Positions 44,620-55,861 are shown, counted from the first letter of the stretch. The stretch is 64,000 nt of DNA from Mauremys mutica (GCF_020497125.1 NC_059082.1:49808524-49872523); one strand, 5' to 3'. Notes: generated from the letters alone by a model not told the origin. Numbers and translations are program-made.

Positions 44620-44867
44620 GGGTATGTCTACACTGCAATCGGGGGAACGGGTGATTGCAGCACATGTAAACATACCTGAGCTAGCTTAAATCAGAAGTAC
44701 CAACAGCAGTGAAGCAGAAGCAGCATGGGTTTCGGTGTAGGGTGCCTGGGTAGTTACTCAGGCAGATAGGTGGCAATGAAGTCTGTTTACTGCTAGCAGT
44801 ACATGAGCTAGCTAGTGCAGGTGTGTCTATGTGTACTGCAATCACCAGCCACAGTGCAGACATACCC
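44620..44867. mobile_element. Harbinger-like MITE, 248 bp
   Basis: The ends GGGTATGTCTACACTGCAATC and 'cacagtgcagacataccc' are inverted repeats with a 3-bp duplication tct (44617-44619 and 44868-44870). The inner arms 'gagctagcttaaatcag' and 'acatgagctagctag' are also symmetric. A 3-bp duplication and GGG/CCC ends fit PIF/Harbinger. No transposase. Confidence 0.85.
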
Positions 44868-44989
44868 TCTGCCTAGAAAGCGAGCACTCCCACACCACAG
44901 TGATGTACCAATAACTAACTCTCGGCTCCTACATCATCCCAGCCACGTGGATCTCAATGCATTCCTCGCAGGGTGTTGGTGTGTGTGTG

Positions 44990-45090
44990 AGAGCAGCATT
45001 ATCATCCCCAAGTTACAGAGGTTCAACCTCTTGTCCCAGAACATACAGTGAGACAGCAGCTGAGCTGGAGAATGGAAGCCCCAGCCTACC
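44990..45090 (-). repeat. MIR fragment, minus strand
   Basis: 'attatcatccccaagttacag' followed by 'cagtgagacagcagctgagctgg' is, in reverse, the core of MIR. Short and decayed. Confidence 0.5.
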
Positions 45091-45224
45091 CCGGGTATCT
45101 CACAGAACGCATGCTGATTCAAGCTGAGGTTCAGGGTAGCTGTGTGCAGCCTACATCACCTCGAGCCAGGACTTCCTCTGCACTCTCAAACCAGAGAACC
45201 AGGCTAGGAGATCAATAGAAGACC

Positions 45225-45455
45225 TGTTAGGAACACCCAGGTGCTGCTGGATGCAGTGTGGGTGATCAATGGGGACACACTTTCCTCCAGATCTGCACTG
45301 AACTAATAATGTCTTTGCCTTGAGTGAAGTGATGCTGGACTGCGTAAGGTGCCACCTTCCATATAAGGTCTAAAGCTCCCAACCACAGCATTAAAACCCA
45401 GTGACACCTATTGCAAGAGTGGAAGTGCTGGCCACAGTGTCCCTAAATTGCAGGG
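45225..45455 (+). repeat. SINE-like repeat related to 42715-43060
   Basis: 'aaggtgccaccttccatataag', 'accacagcattaaaaccca' and 'ttgcaagagtggaagtgctggcc' parallel the middle and tail of a 5S-headed reptile SINE. The head is not visible. Tentative. Confidence 0.4.
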
Positions 45456-45702
45456 ACACGGATTGTCTACCTAAATGTCCCCTTTAAGTTTCACACAGAG
45501 ACAATGGGGACGGGGCTGGGGATTTTTTTTGCATTCCCTTGGATTCACACAAATTATGAGGACAGCACCCAATTTCTCCAGAGATAGTAGCACTACAATC
45601 CCTTGAGCCTTTACAATATTTGTAGAACAAAACAGACAATGCAGACTTGCATATATCTGTTTTCTTCAGGGCTCTACATCCCTGAGAGCTCCAGATTAGG
45701 CC

Positions 45703-46813
45703 TAGGGTTGCCAGGAATCCAGTTTTTGACTGGAAAGCCCGGTCAAAAAGGGACCCTGGCAGCTCTGGTCAGCACTGCTGACCGGGCCATTAAAAGTTCG
45801 GTTGGCAGGGCTGGAAGGCTCCATACCTGGCTCCACATGGCTCCCAGAAGCGGCAACATCTCCCTCTGGCTCCTAAGTGGAGGGACGGCCAGGAGGACTC
45901 TGTGCTCTGCTCCCACACCGAGCACTGGCTCTGCAGCTCCCATTGGTCAGGAACTGCAGCCAATGGGAGATGCAGGGGTGGCACCTGCAGGTGGAGGCAG
46001 AGTGCACTGCGCAGAGACCACTGATCTGCCCTATGCTTAGGAGATGAGGGACATGTCGCCACTTCTGGGGAGCCCCCCCCAAGGTAAGCATCGCCCGGAA
46101 CCTGCTCCCCACATCCTAATCCCCTGCCCCAGTCCTGAGCTCCCTCCCACACCCAAATTTCCTCCCAGAGCCCGCACCCCCTCCCGCACCTCTGCCCCAG
46201 CCCTAAGCCCCCCTCCGCACCCAAACTCCCTCTTGAAGCCTGCACCCCAACCTCCTGCTCCAACCCTGACCCCCTCTCCCACACCCAAACTCCCTCCTGG
46301 AGCCCACATGCCCCCCACACACTGCACCCCAACCTCCTGTCCCAACCCAGATCCTCCTCCCACACCCTGAACCCCTTATTTATGGCCCCGCTCCCAGGCC
46401 AGAGCCCATACCTCCTTACTCCCCAACCCCCTGCCTCTGCCGAGAGCCCCCTCCTACAATCCAAACCCTTTGGCCCCCTCCTGCACCCCAAACTCCTCAT
46501 CCCCAGCCCCACCCCCAAGACTGCACTCCAACCCCCTGCCCCAGCCCTGAGCCCCCTCCTACACCCTGAACCCCTCATTTCTGGCCCCACCCCAGAGCCC
46601 ACACCCCCAGCTGGAGCCCTCCCCCCCTCCTGAACCCCAACCCCCTGCCCAGCCCCGTGAAAATGAGCAAGTGAGTGAGGGTGGGGGAGAGCAAGCAACA
46701 GAGGGAGGAGGGATGGAGTAAGCGGGGGTGGTGTCTCAGAGAAGGGGAGGGGCCTTGGGGTGGAGTGGTGCAGGGGTGTTCGGTTTTGTGCGATTAGAAA
46801 GTTGGCAACTCTA
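45703..46813. mobile_element. TIR DNA transposon, 1111 bp, with C-rich tandem array
   Basis: The ends TAGGGTTGCC and GGCAACTCTA are inverted repeats. The flanking 8-mers attaggcc (45695-45702) and attagacc (46814-46821) are a duplication with one change, as in hAT-like elements. From about 46080 to 46660 the plus strand is a C-rich array of irregular ~35-45 bp units (variants of 'ccccagccctgagccccctcc'). The minus strand is open for 347 codons across it, but the product is a low-complexity Gly/Trp-rich string, not a protein gene. Non-autonomous. Confidence 0.8.
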
Positions 46814-46821
46814 ATTAGACC

Positions 46822-47559
46822 AAATGTCTTCATTGTTACAACACTGGTGAGTTGCCTACATCAGTACTCCTGCCGTTGTTACCAGCAAGCATCAGTGCAA
46901 TGGTGGGAGATTTAAAGAAAAACCCTAGGCCAGGCAGTCGTGCACGATATGTGCGGTTATAAATTCTCCCTCCAGAAACACCCATTGCAGGGTTGTGATG
47001 GCTGTGCTGCTATGGACTGCTCTAACTCGTGAGGTAACCAGCCACTGAAATGGAAGGGGCAGAAGTGGCAACTTCCTCTAAACCAATGCCCCTTGCTGTA
47101 TGACCAGGTTTCCTTATTCACTTCTAATCCCACTCCCTTCTCCTCACTTTCTCCCCCTCTTTCTCTCCGGGGCCTGGGAAAGATGCTTAATGAAAGGACA
47201 TTCCATGCTCCCTCCCCAAAAGACACACTGCTGCTGGCAATGTTCCTCCTCCTCTCTCCAGTGACTCCCAGCATACCAGACTGTTCTAGACACAGGAAGA
47301 AGCACTCCTCTGACTGATACTCATCTTGCTCCAAACCAGCCAACAGCTGCTAAACAAAACAAACAAAAGCTCAGAATATTGTAAATTTGCATAAATTTGC
47401 ATAAATCCAACAGCAGCCCATTAGAATCACATACCTTCCCATTTTAAAGTATCAGAAACCTTGTATAGGGAGACAGCTGCCTGCATTTCTATGCCACGTT
47501 TCCTGTACTACTCTTATTCTCCAATAATGGCATTTCAGGATAGCTTCCTAGAAAGACAG
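46822..47559. other. No feature recognised
   Basis: Unassigned. A 13-bp unit 'aaatttgcataaa' is tandem near 47383-47407. Confidence 0.4.
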
Positions 47560-47766
47560 GAATCCAAAACATGCATTCCCATCCTCTTGGCTGGAGAGAG
47601 TAGAGGGGTTTGCCCATGATTCAAGGGACAGGCTGAGAAATTCCAAAAGAGTAGCAAGAATGAGTGTCCCACTCTCCCTGAAGCTCCAGACCTGGCCACT
47701 GGCAGAGACAGGATACTGGGCTAGATGGACCATTGGTGTGACCCAGTATGAACGTTCTTATGTTCT
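47560..47766 (+). mobile_element. Older CR1-lineage 3' end with (GTTCTTAT) tail
   Basis: 'gatactgggctagatggacc', 'attggtgtgacccagtatg' and the tail 'aacgttcttatgttct'. Same family as 17213-17460 and 55862-56090. It directly abuts the younger CR1 tail that begins at 47767. Confidence 0.8.
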
Positions 47767-48046
47767 AAATTCTCATAGCGGGTTCAAACCAGAACAGAAC
47801 AAGAGGAAAGGAGGGAGGTTTAGGTTGGATATTAGGAAAAACTTTTTCACTAGGAGGGTGGTGAAGCACTGGAATGGGTTACCTAGGGAGGTGGTGGAAT
47901 CTCCTTCCTTAGAGGTTTTTAAGGTCAGGTTTGACAAAGCCCTGGCTGGGATGATTTAGCTGGGAATTGGTCCTGCTTTGAGCAGGGGGTTGGACTAGAT
48001 GACCTCCTGAGGTCCCTTCCAACCCTGATATTCTATGATTCTATGA
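47767..48046 (+). mobile_element. CR1 LINE 3' end, well preserved
   Basis: About 280 bp closely matching 32141-32376. The conserved frame [36 protein letters not shown] is intact, and the tail ends with a perfect ATTCTATG-ATTCTATGA repeat. It is among the best kept CR1 tails here. It inserted at, or recombined with, the tail of the older element. Confidence 0.95.
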
Positions 48047-48374
48047 AATATGTGAAATGCAGCCATTAAAAGCAAACAGACAAATATTTGCATAGCATTA
48101 TGTCCTGTGGAAGACTCTGGAGGATACACATTTGGGTAATCAAGGCAATACAAAGAGTGTAGTGACAGGGCTAATGCACACACGTCACTCTCTGTCACAC
48201 ACAGGTTCTCATTGAGACCCTCACGAGAAAAAACACCAGGCAGGTCAAGAACCCCAGAAGAAAAGGCTAGAAAACACTGACCCGGTGGCAAATGCTGTCA
48301 ATTCCTGCCTGCCCTGCCTACTCCCGAAGTATCAACCTCCCACACCCAACAAGAATATTAGAATGAAAAACTAT
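48047..48374. other. No feature recognised
   Basis: Unassigned. Confidence 0.4.
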
Positions 48375-48634
48375 TTTAAAACCTGGTCTGCACTTACGTT
48401 AGCACAGCTATCAGGGCTGTGGGAGAAAACCACATGCTCCAGTGATATAGCTATGCCAATAAAGCCCTCCGTGTAGCTGCAGCTATGTGGACAGAAGAGT
48501 GCTTCTGGCAGCACAGCTAATGTCATTCAGGGAGGTGGTGTTCCTAAACTGGCAGAAAATCCCTGCAGCTATGCTCCAGCGCCAGGCCAGTATAGCCAAG
48601 GCGAAATAGGTTGTGTCTACACTACAGAGCCTAA
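48375..48634. mobile_element. Harbinger-like MITE, decayed
   Basis: Right end 'ggttgtgtctacactacagagcc' with a left end 'acctggtctgcacttacg', and an interior with 'tagctgcagctatgtggaca' and 'gggaggtggtgttcctaaac'. The latter is shared with 28230-28310 and 49900-49925. The termini pair only partly. Confidence 0.55.
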
Positions 48635-48916
48635 GTAAAGAAATGGCACGTGCTGCCCAGGGAGGTAAGAATAAAACTTCTCAATAAGAAGAGAAGGCAG
48701 GCTCCTGATACCACAGTGATGTAAATGGGAACACTAGAGAGACCATAGATGTATGTGCGCTGTGGGACACACAAGGGATCTACAGAATGGGCACTCCTAC
48801 TAGAAAAATAAAGAAGGGGCTTACCATGTGGTAGCTGACACACAGTAACTAACACATGGTAACATCCTAGCAGGGACAAGACTGCTGTAATTTTAGCACG
48901 TGTTACAGGTCACTAA

Positions 48917-49118
48917 GGGTATGTCCACACTGCACCAACAGACCCATGGCAGGGCCATGGCTCACTCAGGCCCATGAGGGGGAGGGTCTCAGAGCCCGAG
49001 CTCCAGCCCCAGTGGGAATGTCTACACTGCTATTTTGAGGCCCACAGCCTGAGCCTCGCAAGCCTGAGTCAGCTGACCTGGGCTCAGAGACTCATTTAAT
49101 TGCAGTGTAGCCAGACCC
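48917..49118. mobile_element. Harbinger-like MITE, 202 bp
   Basis: The ends GGGTATGTCCACACTGCA and 'tgcagtgtagccagaccc' are inverted, with the 3-bp duplication taa (48914-48916 and 49119-49121). The interior is GC-richer, with 'gagcccgagctccagcccc'. Non-autonomous. Confidence 0.85.
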
Positions 49119-49194
49119 TAAACGTCTTCTCCCTGTTAGCTACCATGTGGTGAAAACACAACTTTTTCCCCTTTGCCGAGGGACTTTCACACTC

Positions 49195-49280
49195 TAAAGC
49201 TCTTCAGGGCAAGGGACAAACTTTAATTGTGGGTACTGTACAGAGCCAAGCATATTGCCAGTGCTGAACAAATCAATACT
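49195..49280 (+). repeat. LINE/SINE tail module
   Basis: 'aaagctcttcagggcaaggga' and 'gtactgtacagagccaagcat' match the AGCTCTTTGGGGCAGGGA...CTGTACAGCGCC module common to L2/L3-like tails. Confidence 0.5.
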
Positions 49281-49753
49281 AATGTACTCAGACCACACCG
49301 TTCCATGATGGGAGGTGGTGCCAACTCTCAGGGTTTCAACCCGTCTCACAATATAGAGCATTACTCTTATACCCCCCTTCCTGCAGCAGATTATTATGTA
49401 GGAGTCTCAGCATCTGATAAAAAAGGAAGTTTCTAGCTCTCATGGTTGCAGAGAAAAGCTTGAAAACGTGACCCAAGTTCAGACTAAACTCTCAAACCCC
49501 TGAAAGCAAAAAGAATCCAAAATGTATTAAGTTTTCATAAATGTTGTGATTTTTAAGTCAATCTCATGGTTTGGAGGGCTGTCTCATGATATTTGAGCAC
49601 CAGAGTTTGTCAGAACTGCATGGGTCATTGTGCCATTTGTATGGGGAAAAAAGAGAAGTGTATAATGCATATGCATGCATTGCACACACATTACAATTCA
49701 GGAGGAAAGCATGACAGGGCATGGGAATATTGGACACTGCCACTCACACCTAG
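49281..49753. other. No feature recognised
   Basis: Unassigned between a LINE tail and a MITE. Confidence 0.4.
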
Positions 49754-50024
49754 GCTGTGTCTACACTACAGACTTCTGCCAGCAAAGCTATGTCGCTCCG
49801 GGTGTGATCCCTGATAGAGAGCTGCGATGGCAGAAGCCCCAATGCAGATACAGTTATATTGGCAACACTACTGCACTTTTACCAAGATAGCTAGTTGCGC
49901 TCCTGGGGGTGGTATTCCTGTACTGGTACAGAGGGCAGCTTTGCCTATATAAGTGTCCACAATATAGTGGTATTCTTATACTTGTAAAGAACTCCTAGAA
50001 TAGACACCTAGTGTACACGTAACC
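49754..50024. mobile_element. Harbinger-like MITE, 271 bp
   Basis: The left end GGCTGTGTCTACACTACAG and the right end 'ctagtgtacacgtaacc' are paired, and the flanking cta/tta could be a decayed 3-bp duplication. The interior text 'gctatgtcgctccgggtgtg' and 'tggtattcttatacttgta' is typical of the family. Confidence 0.7.
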
Positions 50025-50567
50025 TTAAGGTCCTTGCCATTTATTTGACTCTAATTACAAAATGGCTCAGTTAAAAACAAAACTGAGGAAGGTGAAAAAT
50101 GTGTTCTTGGTTTTCCATTCTGACAGGATAAAGGCAGCCAATAGAGAAGGAAAAAAGATCTCTTGGGTCGTTAAACTCCCCAGACAGGATTGCTCCTTAC
50201 CCCATAACCTCCTGTATGGTGGTTAAATTCTCCAATGTTCAGCCTCATTATAACTGACTCAAGTGACGGGGCTTCCACAGATCCCCTTGGAAATTACTCC
50301 ACAGTTCTCACCCCACTTAACTCTCTTTTTGCTCAATTTCACCCCATTATTCCTATCAGTTATACCCCAGTTCAGCACCCTAAACCCATGTGCTTTGTGT
50401 CTACCACAAGAGACTCCAGTACAATATCTAAGCACCTCACTTATGCAGCTTTTTACCAGTACATATGGGCGAGTGTCTGCCCTGAGCACTGTACATAGAG
50501 GTGGAGGAACCATCTCAGGGCATTACTGCTGGTAACAACTCGCAGCTGTGGGGATCTGCATCTCTGA
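50025..50567. other. No feature recognised
   Basis: Unassigned; two overlapping plus-strand frames of about 90 codons (50235-50535) have no domain. Confidence 0.4.
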
Positions 50568-50796
50568 GGGCATGTCTACATTACAGAGACTGTGCCAGAA
50601 AGCCCTGTTTACGACAGAAGGGGGTTTTCCATTAGTGAAGGAAAACTGCTTCCCCAAATGACGTTAGCTATATTTATATAAATAAATCTACGCAGGAGGT
50701 TATGTCGACATAGTTATGTCAGTCAGGCGTATGGGTTTTTCCACATCCCTGACCAATGTAACTATGCCAATATAACTTTCAAATGTAGACCAAGCC
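50568..50796. mobile_element. Harbinger-like MITE, first of a tandem pair
   Basis: The ends GGGCATGTCTACATTACAG and 'aaatgtagaccaagcc' are paired, with the 3-bp duplication tga (50565-50567 and 50797-50799). The second tga is also the left duplication of the next element. Confidence 0.85.
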
Positions 50797-50799
50797 TGA

Positions 50800-51294
50800 G
50801 GTCTGGCCTACACCTAAAGCTTAGGTTGATCTAGCTATAGCGCTCAAGGCTGTGAAAAATGTCATGCCCTGTGAGACGCAATTAGGTTAACCCAGTGGTC
50901 CCCAACCTTTTCGTCTGGCGGGCGCCAGACGAAGGACTGTGGCGGCGGTGGAGCATCCGCCGAAATGCCGCTGAATTTCAGCGGCAACGCCTCTTGATGA
51001 CATCGTTTGTCGAAATTCAGTGGCATTTCGGCGGATGCTTGACCGCCAGCCAGGATGCGGGCGCATTTAGATGGCGCCCGCGGGCACCGCGTTGGGGACC
51101 CCTGGATTAACCTAACCCCCACTGGAGCTAGGTTGATGGAATAATTCTTCCACCAACCTAGCCAGCGTCTCTGGGAGAGTTGGAATAACTACATCGACGG
51201 AACAGCCCCTTCTCTCAAAGTGGGAAGCATCTACATTACGACAGCACAGCTGCAGTGCTGTAGTGCATGCAGGGTATGTAATGCAGACATACCC
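50800..51294. mobile_element. Harbinger-like MITE, second of the pair, interrupted
   Basis: The ends GGTCTGGCCTACACC and 'gcagacataccc' pair partly, with tga on both sides (50797-50799 and 51295-51297). The inner arms 'ttaggttgatctagcta' and 'tggagctaggttgatgg' are related. It contains an hAT MITE at 50893-51104; without it and one duplication copy the element is about 275 bp. Confidence 0.8.
50893..51104. mobile_element. hAT/Charlie-like MITE, 212 bp, nested
   Basis: The ends CAGTGGTCCCCAACC and CGTTGGGGACCCCTG are inverted repeats, with flanking 8-mers ggttaacc (50885-50892) and gattaacc (51105-51112), one change. The interior is a long imperfect palindrome ('ccgccgaaatgccgctgaat' against 'attcagtggcatttcggcgg'). 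It inserted into the Harbinger-like MITE, so it is younger. Confidence 0.9.
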
Positions 51295-51297
51295 TGA

Positions 51298-52304
51298 GTC
51301 ACTGAGAGTTTTGCTGGTGATTTCAATGAGTGCAGGATTGAGCTCTTTATTTCAAATCATGGAATGGCTGTGGCAACAGAACAACAAGCTGTGATCAGCG
51401 AGCACTCTGACAGGCAAAGGCAGTAGCCTGGGCTTTCTAAAATACTGCTGTGGGCTGCAAGCAAACCAGAACTAAAGGGCAGGCTAAACCCAGGCTGTGA
51501 ACATGGAGATTTGGGGTGTGGGGCATGAATGCACCCTTGGAATTTCCCAGTGGATTTTGTTGTCTTTTCCCCAGGAAGAAAAATAATTGTATAGCCCCAC
51601 TAGCTGGGACTAACGTGCCTTTGCACTGTTGTCTTGGGTCTGCAGACAAACAATAATACAAAGAGGTGTGAACCACCCTGTTCATCTTCATAAGGTGTTA
51701 ATTTCCAGGCCTAATTATGACCACTTAATATGTCAACACACTTAAACAAGGCAAAGTTCTAAACCGGCATATTTTTGTACACACAGTAGGATGCGTTTGA
51801 TCCTTTTGCACACACTGTAGCATGTGTTCTGGTTTTGTTCCTTTTAGTTGGTTATTAGATCGTATAGAGATGTTACAAACACTCAGACAGCTTTTTGAAT
51901 GTAAAGCTTTATCAACATGGTTCAAATGATACCTCCTCTTTAACCTGTGTCTAAATGCAAGAAATTTTACTAACAACAGGTTATGGTTGCACAAGTAAAA
52001 TACAATAATGTCAAGAAAGGGAAAAAGGTTCAGTGGCATTAATGCAGCCATGATATATATCCAGCATGGTTTATAGTAATATATCCATGTACACATTTAA
52101 CCAGAAAAATAAGACTTGAAATGGACAATGTGGCCAAGTTTACCTTGTTCTAGGAAGTTAGGGCAAGATCCTTAACTGGTGTAAATGGATGGATCTACAC
52201 TTTTTAGATCAGCTGTGGATCTGTTCCTTCCATTTTTGCATTTCCTGACACTTTTAAAAATGCATTGTTGATGTGTGTTGTTGAAATGTGTCACAGGGGG
52301 TTAG
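51298..52304. other. No gene recognised; AT-rich with a 123-codon frame
   Basis: The minus-strand frame 51725-52096 encodes 123 residues with a hydrophobic N-terminal third and a basic HRLKRRYHLNH stretch. I recognise no domain, and no splice or promoter context supports it. Confidence 0.35.
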
Positions 52305-52467
52305 ATCATAGAATCATAGATTGTTAGGGTTTGAAGGGACCTCAAGAGATCATCTAGTCCAACCCCCTGCTCAAAGCAGGACCAATCCCCAAATGGCCCC
52401 CTCAAGGATTGAACTCACAACCCTGGGTTTAGCAGGCCAATGCTCAAACCACTGAGCTATCCCTCCC
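52305..52467 (-). mobile_element. tRNA-derived SINE with CR1 tail (turtle Cry type)
   Basis: On the minus strand it starts with a tRNA-like head. The A box TAGCTCAGTGGTTTGA is the complement of 52444-52459, and the B-box region GTGAGTTCAATCC the complement of 52406-52418; both are internal RNA polymerase III promoter elements. The 3' half is a CR1 tail (GGATTGGTCCTGCTTTGAGC ... GGACTAGATGATCTC) ending in a repeated ATCTATGATTCTATGAT. SINEs with this head-tail join are known from turtles, and the tail lets them use CR1 reverse transcriptase. The copy looks full-length. Confidence 0.92.
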
Positions 52468-55114
52468 CGATAGCCCTTACAGGTCCTTCTAACACTATGG
52501 CTCTATGCTCAGTAAAGATTTATTTTCATAGAGAACTGCTTTGTTTCTAAAGGGAAAAAATCAGAGGATGATAAAAAATATCCCTGTAGCCATTTAGTGC
52601 CCTGCCTAGTAGAACTTCTCATGGTGTCTGACAGACTTTCCAGAACTCACAAATGTTAATAAGATTCAGAATTGTCTATATCACAACATGTGCCAACAGT
52701 AGAGCAAAACTCTAAGAGCTGCATAATATTTTTTTGCTTCTAAAAGGTTTGTTCTTAAACTATTCCAGCAGAACACATTTTAATCAATGATTGCTTCATT
52801 TTATACTAGAACCTTGTGTTTTTGTTTTTCCATTGGCAGAAAGCAAGAGTGTGTAACTGCATCTCTGCACGTAGGTCATAAATGGGCCTGAAAATCTACA
52901 GATAAGGGGCTTGATTTCTGCAACCCTTGCTCACACTGGTGAGCAGATGCACAAGCCATCCCACTTGTGTCAGTAACTGCTGACCAGTATGTGTAAGAGT
53001 CATGCAATCTAACCCAAGTTACTTAGTTACTATAGCTTTGTTCTAACAGTAGCCATGTCAGCACTAGATTACTCCCTCGGTAACCATGTCAGCACTTTAA
53101 CTAGACTTTCTTTACAATGGAAATTCACATAAACTATATACACTACTTAAACTTCTCCACATTTTGCTGTTAAATGTTCCCCCAAGGGATACTGGGTGGC
53201 CTCAGAGGATTGGCAATGAGCAGGGGAAGATGAAATTTGCACATTAAGCTGATTTAGGATTTCTCTGTGGATTTCCCATATGTTTCTGAATAGTTTAGGC
53301 ATTCACTTTAAAGAATGTAGGTTTCTAGCTCTACCGGCTGTGAATGTAACCTTCCAAACACACACCAATGGTAAGGCCTTCCTGAGCCAGCAGTCTGACG
53401 CACACTGACAGCAGCCAGTTACTGCCCTGTCTCTAAGCCTCCTCCTTTGGGGAGAATTACTTTGGAGGTTATATATCAAGGCAGCAATGGCCAGACTTAC
53501 GGTCCTTAGCCATCTTTGATCCCTGTCAGGCCAGGGGATGACAGAAAGACTGTTCTGGTCTTGTTTGACAATGGACCCTGAAATGCAATATTGCAATGCA
53601 GTGCAAGATGGGAGCTTGTTTTCTAGAAACTCAAGCTAATTCCCTCTAACCCCCCTGCAAGGGCAGTAATGAGGTGACCTTGACTGCACATCCCTAATGC
53701 ACCATGCAGTTTGCATGTGGGCGATCACTCTCTGTTTGGGGAAACAGGATCCTGTCTTTTGCCATAGGTGAAGTCACTGTAAAACCAACAGCAAGACAAG
53801 GGGCCACCACACCCGGAGCACATCTGCTTGTCCGTAGGTCAGTCCCCAAATCTGGCCTTCCACCTGGCAGAGCACTCCATTGCTCCTAAAGCACTCAGCT
53901 AATGGGCACATGCTCTTGGGTGCACAGGAATCATTCACATTCATGGAGTGAAAGTGAGCTCCAAGTGGGGCAGCAGCTGGGACGCACAGATGCAAAGGGA
54001 TGGCTGACTTCGTTCTTTGAAAGCAGGAGCATGCTCCATCTGATTATAGCTGAGATTTCCCTGCCAACATGTCTCTCCTGGTGCAAGTGCAGGCAACCCC
54101 ATAGTGGAGATGGTTTTCTGTAGGTTGAGGGTCTGGTTCTCTGTTCAGGAGAGGTACCCATCAATGGCAGGTGAGATTTCAGCATTGGGGAAGGGACGTG
54201 TTTCATTGTGGCTTTCACGGTGCATCTCATGCGTATGATAAATAAGTGCGCTTAGAGAAAAGGAAGAAAGAGCTTTTACCAGCACATCCATTCAGCAGGA
54301 CGAGATCGAGGGCAGGGGGAGGGGGGCAGAGAGAGAGAGAGAGAGAAGGGAACTGAAAAGGTGGGGAGAACGGTCTGGGAAAGCAGATGACAAACAGCCA
54401 AGTGATTTCACTTCACTTGGCCAGTCTGGGGAGCAATCACCCTGCCTGCTCACTGGGGGTGTGAAAGGAGAAACCCAATCGGCTGTTAACCCTGGAATGC
54501 GTGGAAATGACAACTGTGCATAACTGCTGGGGAATCTACACCCGGTGTTCAGCAATCACCCGGAATTGCACAAATAATTGGAATGTTTCGTGCATGAGCT
54601 CACTCACGGGATAATACCCTCACATGATCCCACCCTGCAGGAATTCACTGCATGCTCAGTAGACTCAAGGAAAAAACTATTCTTTCCTGGCTCCCTCCCT
54701 CCCCCCCTTTGCAAACCCTCAGCACCCACTTTGCTTCAACGTGTGTATTATGTGCTTGGGGCACTCACGTTAGGCTCCAGAAACACAGCAAACCCAGGAC
54801 AAAATCCCATGTGTTCCCATCTCGCAATAGATAAGGACGTCAATAACTTCCCACCATAGGGCAGCACTGAGCGCAGAGTGGGTGAGGAGATCGGCCTGAG
54901 GCAGGAAGACACTACATTTGGGAGGCAAATCCACTAGGAATGGAGGGGAGGGGGGTTGTCAAACTCCCACATTTCCAACAGTAGAAACTGCTTGTTTCAG
55001 CTCCTTGGATTTGCAACAAAACCTTTCTGAAGGCAAACAGTGAGGATACAGGGACATCGTTTCTAATTAGTCAACAGAGTGGCTGCTATTAAAGAGGAAA
55101 CATCAGTTTTATCA
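52468..55114. other. No gene recognised; (GA)n tract
   Basis: About 2.6 kb unassigned. A (GA)9-type microsatellite lies at about 54328-54346. The 'ccatgtcagcac' motif is repeated about 37 bp apart near 53053 and 53084. Open frames of about 95 codons have no domains. Confidence 0.4.
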
Positions 55115-55300
55115 ACTTGTCTATGTCTGCACACTGCAATGTTACATGCCAGTGAGAGAAAGCTATTCTAACTCCCTCCTCTCTGCCGCCCTCCCCCCCT
55201 TTGTCAGCCTTGCCGGTTTAGACTGTCAGCTCGTTGGGACAGGGACGGTCTCTTACTGCATGTGCCCAGCACAATGGATGTTTACATTTTTAACGCTGTA
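55115..55300 (+). repeat. MITE end plus LINE tail module, decayed
   Basis: 'ttgtctatgtctgcacactgc' resembles a Harbinger-like terminus. 'gactgtcagctcgttgggaca' and 'ggtctcttactgcatgtgcc' (55210-55270) match the L2/L3 tail module. Neither has defined ends. Confidence 0.45.
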
Positions 55301-55861
55301 GGACATTTTGGGTTACAGTGTGCACAAAAGACAAAACAAAATCCAATTGTAGCTCCGCATGACTGAAAAGGGAGTTCAGAAGGGCCATTTGGTCATTTTG
55401 CCCCTCTCTTACAAGGGCCAAGCCGTGCAGCCACTGAAACTGATGGTAAAAATCCCATGGAACAGAGCAAGACTTAACCTAATGGCCAAGGGTTAGCGGT
55501 GGGCCTGGGAGTCAGGCCTGTCACAGTGATGGAGCGTAGGTCAGTCTTCAAGCAGGGATGCCCCCTGCTGGTTGTAGCTTAGGGAAATAGGAAAACCCAA
55601 ACCAAACACATCTGCCTCCTGAATGGCTGTCACTGGCATAAATTTAAGTGCAATGAAACCACCAAACTTGAAGGAGAAGCTAATTCCTAGAAGGCCAGAT
55701 TCAACCTGCAAAAGGACCTGCAGAGACCAGAGTGCTGGGGACTGCTAGTAATGAGGAGCAATACAGCCCTAATGCAAGTCATGTCCTGAACCCAGGGAGA
55801 CAGGGATAAAGAGCCCAGGTATGCCATGAGGGGAACGTAGCTGAGCAGCTGTGCTTATTGC
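55301..55861. other. No feature recognised
   Basis: Unassigned. Confidence 0.4.

Noticed and set aside
45790..46833. 347-codon minus-strand open frame
   Set aside because: It follows the C-rich tandem array within a TIR transposon. The product is a degenerate repeat of Gly, Trp, Glu and Leu with no domain; absence of stops follows from base composition.
52305..52467. Functional tRNA gene
   Set aside because: A and B boxes are present, but the sequence runs on into a CR1 tail and lacks a tRNA-like acceptor end. It is a SINE.
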